Both the position numbers and the translations under genes were made by a program. This document shows, in pieces, positions 28,190-36,459 of a DNA stretch of 64,000 bases (its first letter is position 1; every line of letters begins with the position of its first letter). The stretch comes from Pedobacter montanisoli (lineage in GTDB: Bacteria > Bacteroidota > Bacteroidia > Sphingobacteriales > Sphingobacteriaceae), in contig NZ_JALGBH010000001.1 in NCBI RefSeq assembly GCF_022809115.1, positions 248,001-312,000 of the forward strand, written 5' to 3'. The notes beneath the pieces were generated by a model. It was not told where the DNA came from. It saw only the letters and a program-made list of their open reading frames with translations, and searched no databases.

Positions 28190-29539
28190 TTAAATTTTAT
28201 TTCCAGGGAATTTTGAAATACATCTGAAACCGATATAAGATCTTGCCATATCCTGATATTCGTATTGCGTTACAGAGTTTTGAAGGAAAAAGCCTATGTC
28301 TTTCCATGATCCACCTTTTACAGCTTTACGTTTACCATTTCTAAAGATAGGATTCTTATCTTCCGGTGATGAGGTATTATATGAATCTAAAGTCCACTCT
28401 GCTACGTTACCAGCCATATTGTATAAGCCATAATCGTTTGGCAGATAAGCTTTGGCTTCTACGGTATATAGAGCACCATCATCTACATAATTTCCTCTTC
28501 CTACTTTAAAATTAGCCTGTAAGCAGCCTTTTGCATTCATAATGTAAGGGCCACCCCATGGGTATTTAGTTTGTACCCTTCCGCCTCTTGCAGCATACTC
28601 AAATTCGCTCTCGGTAGGTAAAGAATATTTCAATCTTGTGTTTTTCGGTAATTTTCTTTTTGAGGCTACACTTTCATAAAGATTGGTTCTCCATGCACAG
28701 AAAGCTTTTGCCTGATCCCAAGTTACACCTACAACCGGGTATTTGTCATAAGACGGGTGATTAAAATAAGCCTCAACCATAGGATCATTATACTCGTAGG
28801 TAAAATCCTTTTTCCACACTAATGTATCTGGATAAACCATTACAGAAGGATGTTGGTTAGGATTATTCGGATCTGGATTATCTACATAAACATCGTAGAA
28901 ATCTGCTATAGAACCGTTCGGGTTTTTAAGCTGATACTCAAGGTTTACCTCATAATATGAATACTTTAATTTTTTCACATCAAGACCTACAGAGATATCA
29001 CGACCATTCATACTGATTTTGCTGTATAAATCACCCAAATCTTTGTTGCCACCTTTATTGTTAGCCCATAATTTTGACCCGTTACCAATTGCTTTCCAGT
29101 TAATGTTTTGTGGAGGTGCTGTAGTTCCTGAAGCTGGTTGTGTCTTAGGTTTCAGAAAATACTTGGCTGCATCGCCACTTGGGGTTTTGTAATTACCACC
29201 TCCTTCGTATGGAGCACCTTTAACATATACAGAAACTGCAATTGAGTCTCTTACCCAGTTTACAAACTGTCTGTATTCGGCATTGGTAATTTCTGTTTCA
29301 TCCATATAAAAAGGACTGAATGAAACCATTTTACTTTGCCTTCCCTGATAGAAAGTAATATCCTCGTCAGTCATACCAATAAGGTTTCTTCCTCCGGGTA
29401 TATACACCATCCCTAGCGGTATAGTTTTGTTCTTAAATTTTTTATTGTACGCTCCTACAAGTTCACCAGCACCGCCTCTTCCACAGCTCGAGAGCATAAC
29501 TCCTGCAATAAAAAATGCAAGAAAGTAAATTTTCCTCAT
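28190..29539 (-). CDS. gldK: Type IX secretion / gliding lipoprotein GldK
   Basis: GldK is an outer-membrane lipoprotein of the T9SS ring with a formylglycine-generating-enzyme (FGE) fold. The ATG at 29539 gives 449 aa and a lipoprotein signal ending SSCGRG (Cys18). The frame opens 16 residues earlier with no signal function. FGE-like blocks include GMVYIPGGRNLIGMTDED (about 43), YPVVGVTWDQAKAFCAW (about 270), PTESEFEYAARGG and NVAEWTLDSY. It is the first gene of gldKLMN. A -7 box lies at 29603-29610, overlapping the DnaA-box cluster. Confidence 0.95.
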   Translation of the reverse strand: MRKIYFLAFFIAGVMLSSCGRGGAGELVGAYNKKFKNKTIPLGMVYIPGGRNLIGMTDEDITFYQGRQSKMVSFSPFYMDETEITNAEYRQFVNWVRDSIAVSVYVKGAPYEGGGNYKTPSGDAAKYFLKPKTQPASGTTAPPQNINWKAIGNGSKLWANNKGGNKDLGDLYSKISMNGRDISVGLDVKKLKYSYYEVNLEYQLKNPNGSIADFYDVYVDNPDPNNPNQHPSVMVYPDTLVWKKDFTYEYNDPMVEAYFNHPSYDKYPVVGVTWDQAKAFCAWRTNLYESVASKRKLPKNTRLKYSLPTESEFEYAARGGRVQTKYPWGGPYIMNAKGCLQANFKVGRGNYVDDGALYTVEAKAYLPNDYGLYNMAGNVAEWTLDSYNTSSPEDKNPIFRNGKRKAVKGGSWKDIGFFLQNSVTQYEYQDMARSYIGFRCISKFPGNKI

Positions 29540-29595
29540 AAGTTGTTTAAACAATTTTATAGCAATTTTATCAATTAACATTGACAATTACAACT

Positions 29596-29644
29596 TTTTG
29601 CACAAATTTATCCACAGTTTCCCCACAAAGCCCAGTTATCCACA
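29596..29644 (+). other. Cluster of DnaA-box-like 9-mers (candidate oriC or DnaA-controlled region)
   Basis: Two perfect TTATCCACA boxes lie at 29608-29616 and 29636-29644. TTTTGCACA (29596-29604) differs from TTATNCACA by one base and TTCCCCACA (29619-29627) by two. All four point the same way, at steps of 12, 11 and 17 bases. Directly to the right is an 80-base stretch of about 14% G+C by hand count (29671-29750). I infer DnaA binding. Whether it is the chromosomal origin cannot be settled here, because dnaA and dnaN are not in the window. Confidence 0.5.
29603..29610 (-). promoter_or_regulatory. -7 box of the gldKLMN operon
   Basis: TAAATTTG on the minus strand, 63 bases before the gldK ATG. 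It overlaps the first perfect DnaA box (29608-29616) by three bases. Confidence 0.45.
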
Positions 29645-29822
29645 AAAGCTTGAAACCAAACACAGGGCATAATTAAAAAGCACCTTTAAATTATTTACTA
29701 ATTTAATATTAAATAATTAGACATATATACTTACTTATAGGTATTTTATATCTGTGGCTTTTATAAAGTTTTTCCTTATATAAAAAGACTTTAACAGCAT
29801 CTTTATTTTTGAGTATCAACTA
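29645..29822. other. Very AT-rich non-coding DNA beside the DnaA boxes
   Basis: No plausible gene lies here. G+C is lowest at 29671-29750. A 9-base inverted repeat AATTATTTA / TAAATAATT sits at 29689-29697 and 29710-29718. It could be a duplex-unwinding element if the neighbouring boxes are an origin. Confidence 0.5.
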
Positions 29823-29865
29823 AAAAGCGGCTCGGGTTAACCCTGAGCCGCTTCCTGTTTTTTAT
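29822..29865 (-). terminator. Terminator of the hemD operon
   Basis: Stem AAGCGGCTC pairs with GAGCCGCTT around a GGGTTAACCC-containing apex. A minus-strand T-tract follows (and a shorter one on the plus side). Confidence 0.85.
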
Positions 29866-29889
29866 AGTGATATACCAGCAGGTGGTATA

Positions 29890-30657
29890 TTATTTATTAG
29901 ATTTCTTGATATAATTTTCTAATGCCATAATCATTGAAGGAGCCTCAGGATTTGGCGCTGCAATATCAACAATAAGCCCTTTTTCGGCTACCGCTTTCTG
30001 TGTATTTAAGCCAAAAGTTGCTATACGCGTATTGTTCTGTTGAAAATTGGGGAAATTTGTGTACAGCGACTGAATACTTGATGGACTGAAGAAAGCTAAG
30101 ATGTCATAAAACACATCAGCAAGGTCAGACAGGTCACTAACCACTGTTCTGAACAACACAGCTGGCGTTACATCATAACCATTTTTCTGCAAAAAGTTCA
30201 TCGTATCTTCTGTAGCTACATCAGAGCAAGGATACAAAAACTTTTCACCGGCATGTTTTTTCATTACTTCTGCCAAATCAGATGCACTTTGTTTTCCAAA
30301 AAATATCTTTCTTTTTCTGTACTGAATATATTTCTGAAGATATAGCGCTGTAGATTCTGAAATGCAAAAATATTTTAGATTTACAGAAACTTCATACCTC
30401 ATTTCTTCGCATATTCTAAAAAAATGATCTACCGCGTTTCTGCTTGTAAATACTACTGCAGTATAATCAGGAAGATTAATCTTGTCTTTTCTAAAATCTT
30501 TAGCCTGTACTCCCTCTACATGTATAAACGATCTGAAATCAACTTTAAGATTATACTTCTTGGCTAAATCGAAATAAGGTGATTTTTCTGCTTCAGGTTT
30601 TGGCAATGTAACCAAGATGCTTTTTACTTTACGTAGTCTTTCTTTGTTTTCTTGCAT
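29890..30657 (-). CDS. hemD: Uroporphyrinogen-III synthase family protein
   Basis: HemD cyclises hydroxymethylbilane to uroporphyrinogen III, the branch point to haem and sirohaem. The ATG at 30657 gives 255 aa. The frame is open to 30711 but that would overlap the DUF4271 gene. Typical features are VVFTSRNAVDHFF (about 75-87), FGKQSASDLAEVM (about 140), DILAFFSPSSIQSL (about 192) and IATFGLNTQKAVAEKG (about 220). No other haem-pathway gene is adjacent, though hemW is 3 kb away. Sequence is divergent, as is usual for HemD. Confidence 0.86.
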   Translation of the reverse strand: MQENKERLRKVKSILVTLPKPEAEKSPYFDLAKKYNLKVDFRSFIHVEGVQAKDFRKDKINLPDYTAVVFTSRNAVDHFFRICEEMRYEVSVNLKYFCISESTALYLQKYIQYRKRKIFFGKQSASDLAEVMKKHAGEKFLYPCSDVATEDTMNFLQKNGYDVTPAVLFRTVVSDLSDLADVFYDILAFFSPSSIQSLYTNFPNFQQNNTRIATFGLNTQKAVAEKGLIVDIAAPNPEAPSMIMALENYIKKSNK

Positions 30658-30671
30658 TTCTTTTTTACCTC

Positions 30672-31631
30672 TTAATATCCTATTGCCTTGATTAATATCA
30701 TTATAGGGCATATTTCAAGGGCGCAAAGATACAAAATTAAATACAACTTAGGAAACCGGTACGTGGATAAAATATTAATTGCCGCTCTTACAAACTGAAA
30801 AATGAAGATGGCACAAAGCAATATTAAGCCGGTAAGAATAAAAACATTACCATACTGAACGGGAGCAAGTGCAAAAGCAATAATTAAAGGAATAAACAAT
30901 AAAGACGCATTAAAATAACTCAGGTATAAAATGGTAACATAATGTTTTACAGGCTTCTGTACCTCAAAGAAAAAACCTATTAATCTTAACATCACAATCT
31001 TTAAGAGATAAAGCATAATAATACCCATTGAAAGAGTGATAAAGAACTCAAAGCCTTGTCGTTGTGCCTGCTCATTCTCATTGTATTGTGCTAATAGGTA
31101 AAAGAACATGCCTATGGTAAAGCCAAACTGCACAAACAGCAGTAAAAAAGACCAGGAAGTAACCAGGTTATCTTCTTTACTGAAATTAGTCAACACGCGG
31201 TTGCTATAGAAAGATTGTACAACCATATTGAGCTGTTTACCAAATGAGTTTTTCAAAATCGCAAACAACACTAATAAAAATCCGATTACCAATAAGATCC
31301 ATACTTTACCTTTAGGCAAAAGATCGCCCTGTCTATAAACTACCTTTTCTGTAGGGTTTTGCTTTTTTAGAACCGAAGACAGATCAAACACAGCAAAACC
31401 ATATCCTTTGCCCAGACTATCTATCCAATGCGCATAAGTAGAGGAATCTCTCTTTTTTAAAATATGCGGTGTTAAAGTATCAATCGTACTCTTGCTTATA
31501 GTATCAAGTATAAGGCTATCAGTTAAGAAAGGTTTTATATTTAATGAATCTGCTTTAACAGGTTTTATCTGCGCAAATGAGATAAAAGTTGTTAAAAGGA
31601 ATACCAAAAAGCAGATTTGTTTTTTAAGCAT
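30672..31631 (-). CDS. DUF4271 membrane protein
   Basis: The 319-aa protein has a signal-like N-terminus (MLKKQICFLVFLLTTFISFAQ) and six or seven membrane helices from about residue 110 to the end. This matches DUF4271, a family found in Bacteroidota and often next to hemD. The role is unknown. It lies 5 bases after the porin-like gene and 14 bases before hemD, so cotranscription is likely. Confidence 0.8.
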   Translation of the reverse strand: MLKKQICFLVFLLTTFISFAQIKPVKADSLNIKPFLTDSLILDTISKSTIDTLTPHILKKRDSSTYAHWIDSLGKGYGFAVFDLSSVLKKQNPTEKVVYRQGDLLPKGKVWILLVIGFLLVLFAILKNSFGKQLNMVVQSFYSNRVLTNFSKEDNLVTSWSFLLLFVQFGFTIGMFFYLLAQYNENEQAQRQGFEFFITLSMGIIMLYLLKIVMLRLIGFFFEVQKPVKHYVTILYLSYFNASLLFIPLIIAFALAPVQYGNVFILTGLILLCAIFIFQFVRAAINILSTYRFPKLYLILYLCALEICPIMILIKAIGY

Positions 31632-31636
31632 AAAAA

Positions 31637-33358
31637 TTAAAATAAAGCGGTTACTCCGACATGGATTTTCCCTTGGCGCAAATTTAACGGATTATTTTTT
31701 TGTTTACCTAAAGCATAGCTCAATGAAAGTATGCCCAAATTAGTTTCAAAATTTAAACCAGCACCCATACCCAAAGGGTAATCTTTATCTTTGATTTTTT
31801 GTACATAAGCCTGATTATAAAAAAGAAACAAAAAGGAATTCTGCTCTAATAAATATCTGAACTCAGCATTAAACAAGGTATAAGCGCTGGTTAAAAATTC
31901 CATTTCATTGAAACCTCTTAAAGTATTTTGCCCTCCTATCCTGAACAATTCATTATCTAAGAGATCTTTTCCCGATAAATACCCGGTTTGATTAGATAAG
32001 GCAAAAACGGTTTGCCTGGCAAGCGGAATAAAATATTTTGCATCCAGATAAAATCTGTATACAGAACTATTAAGATTAACCTGCTGGTACAGATGTGCTG
32101 GAATAGATGCATTAGGTTTTATTTTTTTACTCCCTGCAGCAAAATTAAGTTCAAGCCATAAGCCTTTTCTAGGATTAAATCTATAATCTAAATGCTGAGC
32201 CGTAAAGCCCAATCCATAGAAGTTGGTGGCAGCATCTAAGTTCTGAGGTAGGATCTGTGCATCTTTATATTGCGAGGTTTCTATCAGGCTGCTTGTTCTT
32301 CGTTCAACAAAAAACTGAATTCTGTCATTAGTCCTTACCGCATAATTAAATAGCAACTTTGTATCTACATTGAGGTAAGTGGTATCTTGTTTATACAGAT
32401 TTAAGGCTGGCATAAAACCCAAATCTGTATTAAATATACGTGGTATATCAATGTAGCTTTCTAAAAGCTGTGTGCCTTTAGTTAGGTTCTGGTAGTTAAA
32501 ATAGATTTTTTCTGCCTGTTGAAAAGTGTTTACCAAAGCCAGCTTAAGATTACCTACAACTTCTAGCTTATCGGTTGCGTTTTGCCTAGGTTGCAAACCC
32601 AAAATACCATCAAACTGGTTGATGTTCTTTTTTTCCAGAAAAACGGTAACCTTAGCCTTATGATCTGCGAAGCTGACCTCAAAAGGTTTGGCTTCTTTTA
32701 AAAAGGGCAATTCATTTAACCGTTTATAAATTTGTCTTACAACATTTTCATTGTAATCTGTACCGGTCTTAACACCCAAATAAGACTGCAAATAGGCTTT
32801 ACTTATTTTTACATCGCCTACTATTTTAAGACTGTCAAAAGTAATTTGGTCATTCAAGGTTAAATTAAGGTCGGCTGCAATGCGTTCATTTTCAAAATGT
32901 ATCTGTTCTAAACCTACTGAGGCAAAAGGGTAGCCATTATTTTCGCAAGTGATGATGATTTTTTTAAACAGGTCTTCAAGTTGATTCGCATTAAAAGGTG
33001 CGCCTGCAAAATTTCCTGCATAAGCGTTGATACGCTCTTCAAGAAATAAAGGAATATTCCCTTTTTTAAGCTTTATCCATTTGTATTGAAATTGCTGGTT
33101 TACAAGCAATTCAGCTTGTTTATTTTTTAGATTAATTTGCTTAATTTCAGCAAGAAGATAGCCTTTAAGCCTAAGTTGGGCAATGATCTTATCTGCTTCC
33201 TTATAAATTGCTGTGCTATCTGATGCTTCTCTGTTAAACTTTAAACTGTTCAACAATTCTGCATCCGGCTTTACCAGTCTAAGATCTACCTGATAAAGCT
33301 CCTGCCCCCACCCCAAAAAGCTCCCCAGCGTCAGAAAAACAGTCAACAGATATTTCAT
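31637..33358 (-). CDS. BamA/TamA-family outer membrane protein
   Basis: The 573-aa protein has a signal peptide (MKYLLTVFLTLGSFLGWGQ), two or three POTRA-like repeats (about 20-260, with KIVGDVKISKAYLQSYLGVKTG) and a C-terminal beta-barrel that ends in a Phe. IGGQNTLRGFNEMEF (about 470) is the omega-type RGF motif of Omp85 proteins. It is shorter than BamA (about 800 aa), so TamA-like or ShlB-like. The client is not known. It is divergent from hemW. Confidence 0.85.
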   Translation of the reverse strand: MKYLLTVFLTLGSFLGWGQELYQVDLRLVKPDAELLNSLKFNREASDSTAIYKEADKIIAQLRLKGYLLAEIKQINLKNKQAELLVNQQFQYKWIKLKKGNIPLFLEERINAYAGNFAGAPFNANQLEDLFKKIIITCENNGYPFASVGLEQIHFENERIAADLNLTLNDQITFDSLKIVGDVKISKAYLQSYLGVKTGTDYNENVVRQIYKRLNELPFLKEAKPFEVSFADHKAKVTVFLEKKNINQFDGILGLQPRQNATDKLEVVGNLKLALVNTFQQAEKIYFNYQNLTKGTQLLESYIDIPRIFNTDLGFMPALNLYKQDTTYLNVDTKLLFNYAVRTNDRIQFFVERRTSSLIETSQYKDAQILPQNLDAATNFYGLGFTAQHLDYRFNPRKGLWLELNFAAGSKKIKPNASIPAHLYQQVNLNSSVYRFYLDAKYFIPLARQTVFALSNQTGYLSGKDLLDNELFRIGGQNTLRGFNEMEFLTSAYTLFNAEFRYLLEQNSFLFLFYNQAYVQKIKDKDYPLGMGAGLNFETNLGILSLSYALGKQKNNPLNLRQGKIHVGVTALF

Positions 33359-33421
33359 TTCATAAAGTAAGTCTATTTTTACAATACTTTCAAAATTAAA
33401 AAGCTGCGTTCAATTTTATCT

Positions 33422-33429
33422 TAACTTTG
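33422..33429 (+). promoter_or_regulatory. -7 box 4 nt before hemW ATG
   Basis: TAACTTTG, then CAAT, then the ATG. Transcription would start at or next to the A of the start codon. Confidence 0.55.
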
Positions 33430-33433
33430 CAAT

Positions 33434-34564
33434 ATGTTTGGTATTTATATACATATTCCTTTTTGCAAACAGGCTTGTAATTATTGCGATTTTCATTTCA
33501 CCACTTCATTTAAGAATACAGATACCCTAGTAGATGCGATATGCAAGGAAATTATCCTGAAAAAGGATCGTATAAATAGCGCTGTAAGTAGTATTTATTT
33601 TGGTGGGGGAACCCCCAGTGTTTTACCTGCCGCTCAGCTGCAAAAAATTTTCAACACAATAGAAAAACATTTTTCTATTCACACAGACGCAGAGATTACT
33701 CTCGAAGCCAATCCAGATGATCTGGGCCAGGAAAAGATCAAAGCATTAAGACTCTTACCTGTTAACCGCTTTAGCATAGGCACACAGTCTTTTTACAATG
33801 AAGATTTGCAATGGATGAACCGTGCCCACAATGCGGAAGAAGCCGAATGCAACATTAAAAGATGTCAGGATGCAGGTTTTGAGAACTTAAGCATAGATCT
33901 TATTTATGGATTTCCGCTACTTAGTAATGAAAAATGGAAAAATAATATTCAGACCGTTTTAGATTTACAGATACCTCACATATCAGCATATGCCTTAACT
34001 GTTGAGCCTAAAACAGCTTTAGCAGTCGCGATAAAAAAAGGGAAACAAACAAATGTTAATGATGAACAGGCCGCCGACCAGTTTATGATTCTAACTGAAT
34101 TATTGGCTATGAATGGTTTTGAGCATTATGAAATCTCTAACTATGCAAAACCAGGACGTTATGCAGTTCATAATACCAATTACTGGAAAGGCGTTCCTTA
34201 TCTGGGGATTGGGCCTTCTGCACATGGTTTTGATGGAACGCAACGTTATATTAACATCAACAACAACACAAAATATATAGAAAGCATTCTGCAAAATCAA
34301 TTGCCTGAACATATTGAGTTTTTAACCGAAGCCAATAAATTTAATGAGTACATTATGACTTCATTAAGAACAATGTGGGGTATTGACCTTAAAAAAATAG
34401 AAACCGATTTTGGACGAGCTTACGCTGATAAAGTAAACACAGAAATTCGACCGTTTTTAAAGGAGAATCATGTAATTTTAGAAAATAACAGGATTGTACT
34501 TACAGCATCGGGTAAATTGTTTGCAGATGGAATTGCTGCAGAACTTTTTACAGATCCGGATTAA
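33434..34564 (+). CDS. hemW: Radical SAM haem chaperone HemW
   Basis: HemW inserts haem into respiratory proteins. It was long annotated as oxygen-independent coproporphyrinogen III oxidase. The 376-aa protein has the radical SAM motif CxxxCxxC at Cys11, Cys15, Cys18 (IPFCKQACNYCDF), followed by a Phe as is normal. GGGTPS (about 57) and the NPDDL motif (about 94) bind SAM. The CNYCDFHF form with a missing fourth N-terminal Cys typical of HemN points to HemW. The ATG at 33434 is fixed by the short frame start. Confidence 0.92.
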   Translation: MFGIYIHIPFCKQACNYCDFHFTTSFKNTDTLVDAICKEIILKKDRINSAVSSIYFGGGTPSVLPAAQLQKIFNTIEKHFSIHTDAEITLEANPDDLGQEKIKALRLLPVNRFSIGTQSFYNEDLQWMNRAHNAEEAECNIKRCQDAGFENLSIDLIYGFPLLSNEKWKNNIQTVLDLQIPHISAYALTVEPKTALAVAIKKGKQTNVNDEQAADQFMILTELLAMNGFEHYEISNYAKPGRYAVHNTNYWKGVPYLGIGPSAHGFDGTQRYININNNTKYIESILQNQLPEHIEFLTEANKFNEYIMTSLRTMWGIDLKKIETDFGRAYADKVNTEIRPFLKENHVILENNRIVLTASGKLFADGIAAELFTDPD

Positions 34565-34593
34565 CTTATTATTTAATATTATCTGATCTCATT

Positions 34594-35379
34594 ATGAACA
34601 ACAAAGTAGTCTGGGTAACAGGCGCATCATCAGGAATAGGCGAAGCTTTGGTATATGCCTTTAATCAACGAGGTGCCAAACTCATCATTTCGGCCAGAAA
34701 TCGGGATGAACTTTTCAGGGTTAAACAAAACTGTAAAAACCAGATCGATGTTCATGTACTATCCATAGATTTAGAAGATCATAATAGTCTGGCACAAAAA
34801 ACAGCAGAAGCTTTACGCATCTACAACCGCATTGATATACTGGTAAACAGCGGCGGGATTAGTCAGCGTGCACTTGCCTTAGATACCAGCCTTGAAACCG
34901 AAAAACGCCTTATGGATGTTAATTTTTGGGGAACGGTTATTTTAAGTAAAGCCGTTTTACCCGTCATGCTGCAGCAGAATAGCGGATCTATCATTTGCAT
35001 CAGTAGCTTAGTTGGTAAATTTGGCACCCGTTACCGTTCTGCATATGCGGCCTCAAAACATGCTTTACATGGTTATTTTGATTCGCTGCGTATAGAGATT
35101 GACAATCCCAACATTCATATTATGCTGGCCTGCCCCGGTTTTATCAAAACCAAGGTAACGCTAAATGCACTTACGGCCAATGGCACACCACAGGGCACCA
35201 TGGATAGCGCACAAGCCAATGGTATGGAGCCATCTGTATGTGCCGAAAAGATTATTGCAGCTCTCCAAGCCAAGAAAGAAGAGGTTTATATTGGTGGTAA
35301 AGAAGTAAAAGGTGTATTATTAAAAAGGCTTTTTCCGGCCTATTTCAACAAAATGATCAAAAAAGCAAAGGTTACTTAA
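34594..35379 (+). CDS. Short-chain dehydrogenase/reductase
   Basis: The 261-aa protein is a classical SDR with the NAD(P) loop GASSGIG (10-16), NSGG (85-88), catalytic Ser137/138, Tyr151 and Lys155 (YAASK). The C-terminus is like that of DHRS7-type enzymes. R36 after the second strand (SARNRDEL) suggests NADPH. The substrate cannot be read from sequence. It follows hemW by 29 bases. Confidence 0.9.
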   Translation: MNNKVVWVTGASSGIGEALVYAFNQRGAKLIISARNRDELFRVKQNCKNQIDVHVLSIDLEDHNSLAQKTAEALRIYNRIDILVNSGGISQRALALDTSLETEKRLMDVNFWGTVILSKAVLPVMLQQNSGSIICISSLVGKFGTRYRSAYAASKHALHGYFDSLRIEIDNPNIHIMLACPGFIKTKVTLNALTANGTPQGTMDSAQANGMEPSVCAEKIIAALQAKKEEVYIGGKEVKGVLLKRLFPAYFNKMIKKAKVT

Positions 35380-35508
35380 TCATGCCTTTTTATACAATTA
35401 TCATTGGCTTAACATTTTACACATAAACGTATAAACAATTAAAATTTAATTCTCAAATTTGTGTGAAAGCGTTCTAAATAATTTGAAAACATAAGTTTAT
35501 TTATATAA

Positions 35509-36390
35509 ATGAGTTTCATCCTAAAACCTGTAGATACAGTAGAAAACATTAGCAGAGAAGATTTTATCAAAAACTATCTCAAACCCAGAAAACCTTTAGT
35601 GATCAAAGGATTGACTAAAGACTGGCCTGCACGTGAAAAATGGACACCTGAATATTTAAAGCAGCTTGCCGGCGATGTAGAGGTTCCGCTTTATGACAAC
35701 TCTAAAGCAGACCCCAGCAAACCCATTAATGCAGCTGTAGCTAAAATGAAATTTGGTGATTACCTTGACCTGATACAACGCGAACCAACAGAACTCCGCA
35801 TTTTCTTATTTAATATGTTTAAGAAAGCTCCTTCTATGGTAAATGATGTTAAAATTCCTAAACATTTAATAGATGGGGTAATGGAAAGTTTACCAAGTAT
35901 GTTTTTTGGCGGATCAAATTCTGAAACATTTTTGCATTATGATATAGATTTACCTAACATTTTCCATACACATTTTAATGGCCGCAAACATGTAATCTTA
36001 TTTGATTACGAATGGAAAACAAGGTTATACTGCCTGCCAAATGCCACTTATGCCTTAGAAGATTTTAATGTGGGTAATCCCGACTTTAAAAAATTCCCTT
36101 CTTTAAATGGGATTGAAGGCTATGAAGTGTTTTTAGAGCATGGCGATACTTTGTTTATGCCGGTAGGTATGTGGCACTGGATGAAATATTTAGATGGTTC
36201 TTACTCTTTAAGTCTAAGAGCATGGGATCAGTCTTTTATGGGTAAAGCGGCTAGTATATGGAGTGTCTTTAAACATGGTGCAGTTGACAGTCTGATCAAA
36301 ATGATGTTAAAAGGGAAGTACGCCAATTACCGGGAAAAACTGGCGGTAAAACGGGCGGAAAAAGCCTATGCCAAAGGTTTGCCCCGTTAA
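35509..36390 (+). CDS. JmjC-like cupin protein (2-oxoglutarate oxygenase fold)
   Basis: The 293-aa protein matches the cupin_8/JmjC family of Fe(II)/2-oxoglutarate oxygenases that hydroxylate proteins or small molecules. The iron triad is H143, D145 (FLHYDIDLPN) and H223 (MPVGMWHWMKY). K160 could bind 2-oxoglutarate. The N-terminal RKPLVIKGLTKDWPA is typical. All required residues are present, so activity is plausible, but the substrate is unknown. There are 129 bases without a gene before it, and a terminator after. Confidence 0.85.
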   Translation: MSFILKPVDTVENISREDFIKNYLKPRKPLVIKGLTKDWPAREKWTPEYLKQLAGDVEVPLYDNSKADPSKPINAAVAKMKFGDYLDLIQREPTELRIFLFNMFKKAPSMVNDVKIPKHLIDGVMESLPSMFFGGSNSETFLHYDIDLPNIFHTHFNGRKHVILFDYEWKTRLYCLPNATYALEDFNVGNPDFKKFPSLNGIEGYEVFLEHGDTLFMPVGMWHWMKYLDGSYSLSLRAWDQSFMGKAASIWSVFKHGAVDSLIKMMLKGKYANYREKLAVKRAEKAYAKGLPR

Positions 36391-36408
36391 TCTAGGATAG
36401 GAATATAT

Positions 36409-36444
36409 AAAAAAGGCCGGATCGTTTGACCCGGCCTTTTTTAT
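36409..36444. terminator. Bidirectional terminator between the JmjC-like and MBL-rhodanese genes
   Basis: AAAAAGGCCGG pairs with CCGGCCTTTTTT around a ten-base loop. Confidence 0.88.
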
Positions 36445-36459
36445 TGAATATGTTTTCTT

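Noticed and set aside
30658..30711. Upstream extension of hemD
   Set aside because: It would overlap the DUF4271 gene; the ATG at 30657 gives a normal length.
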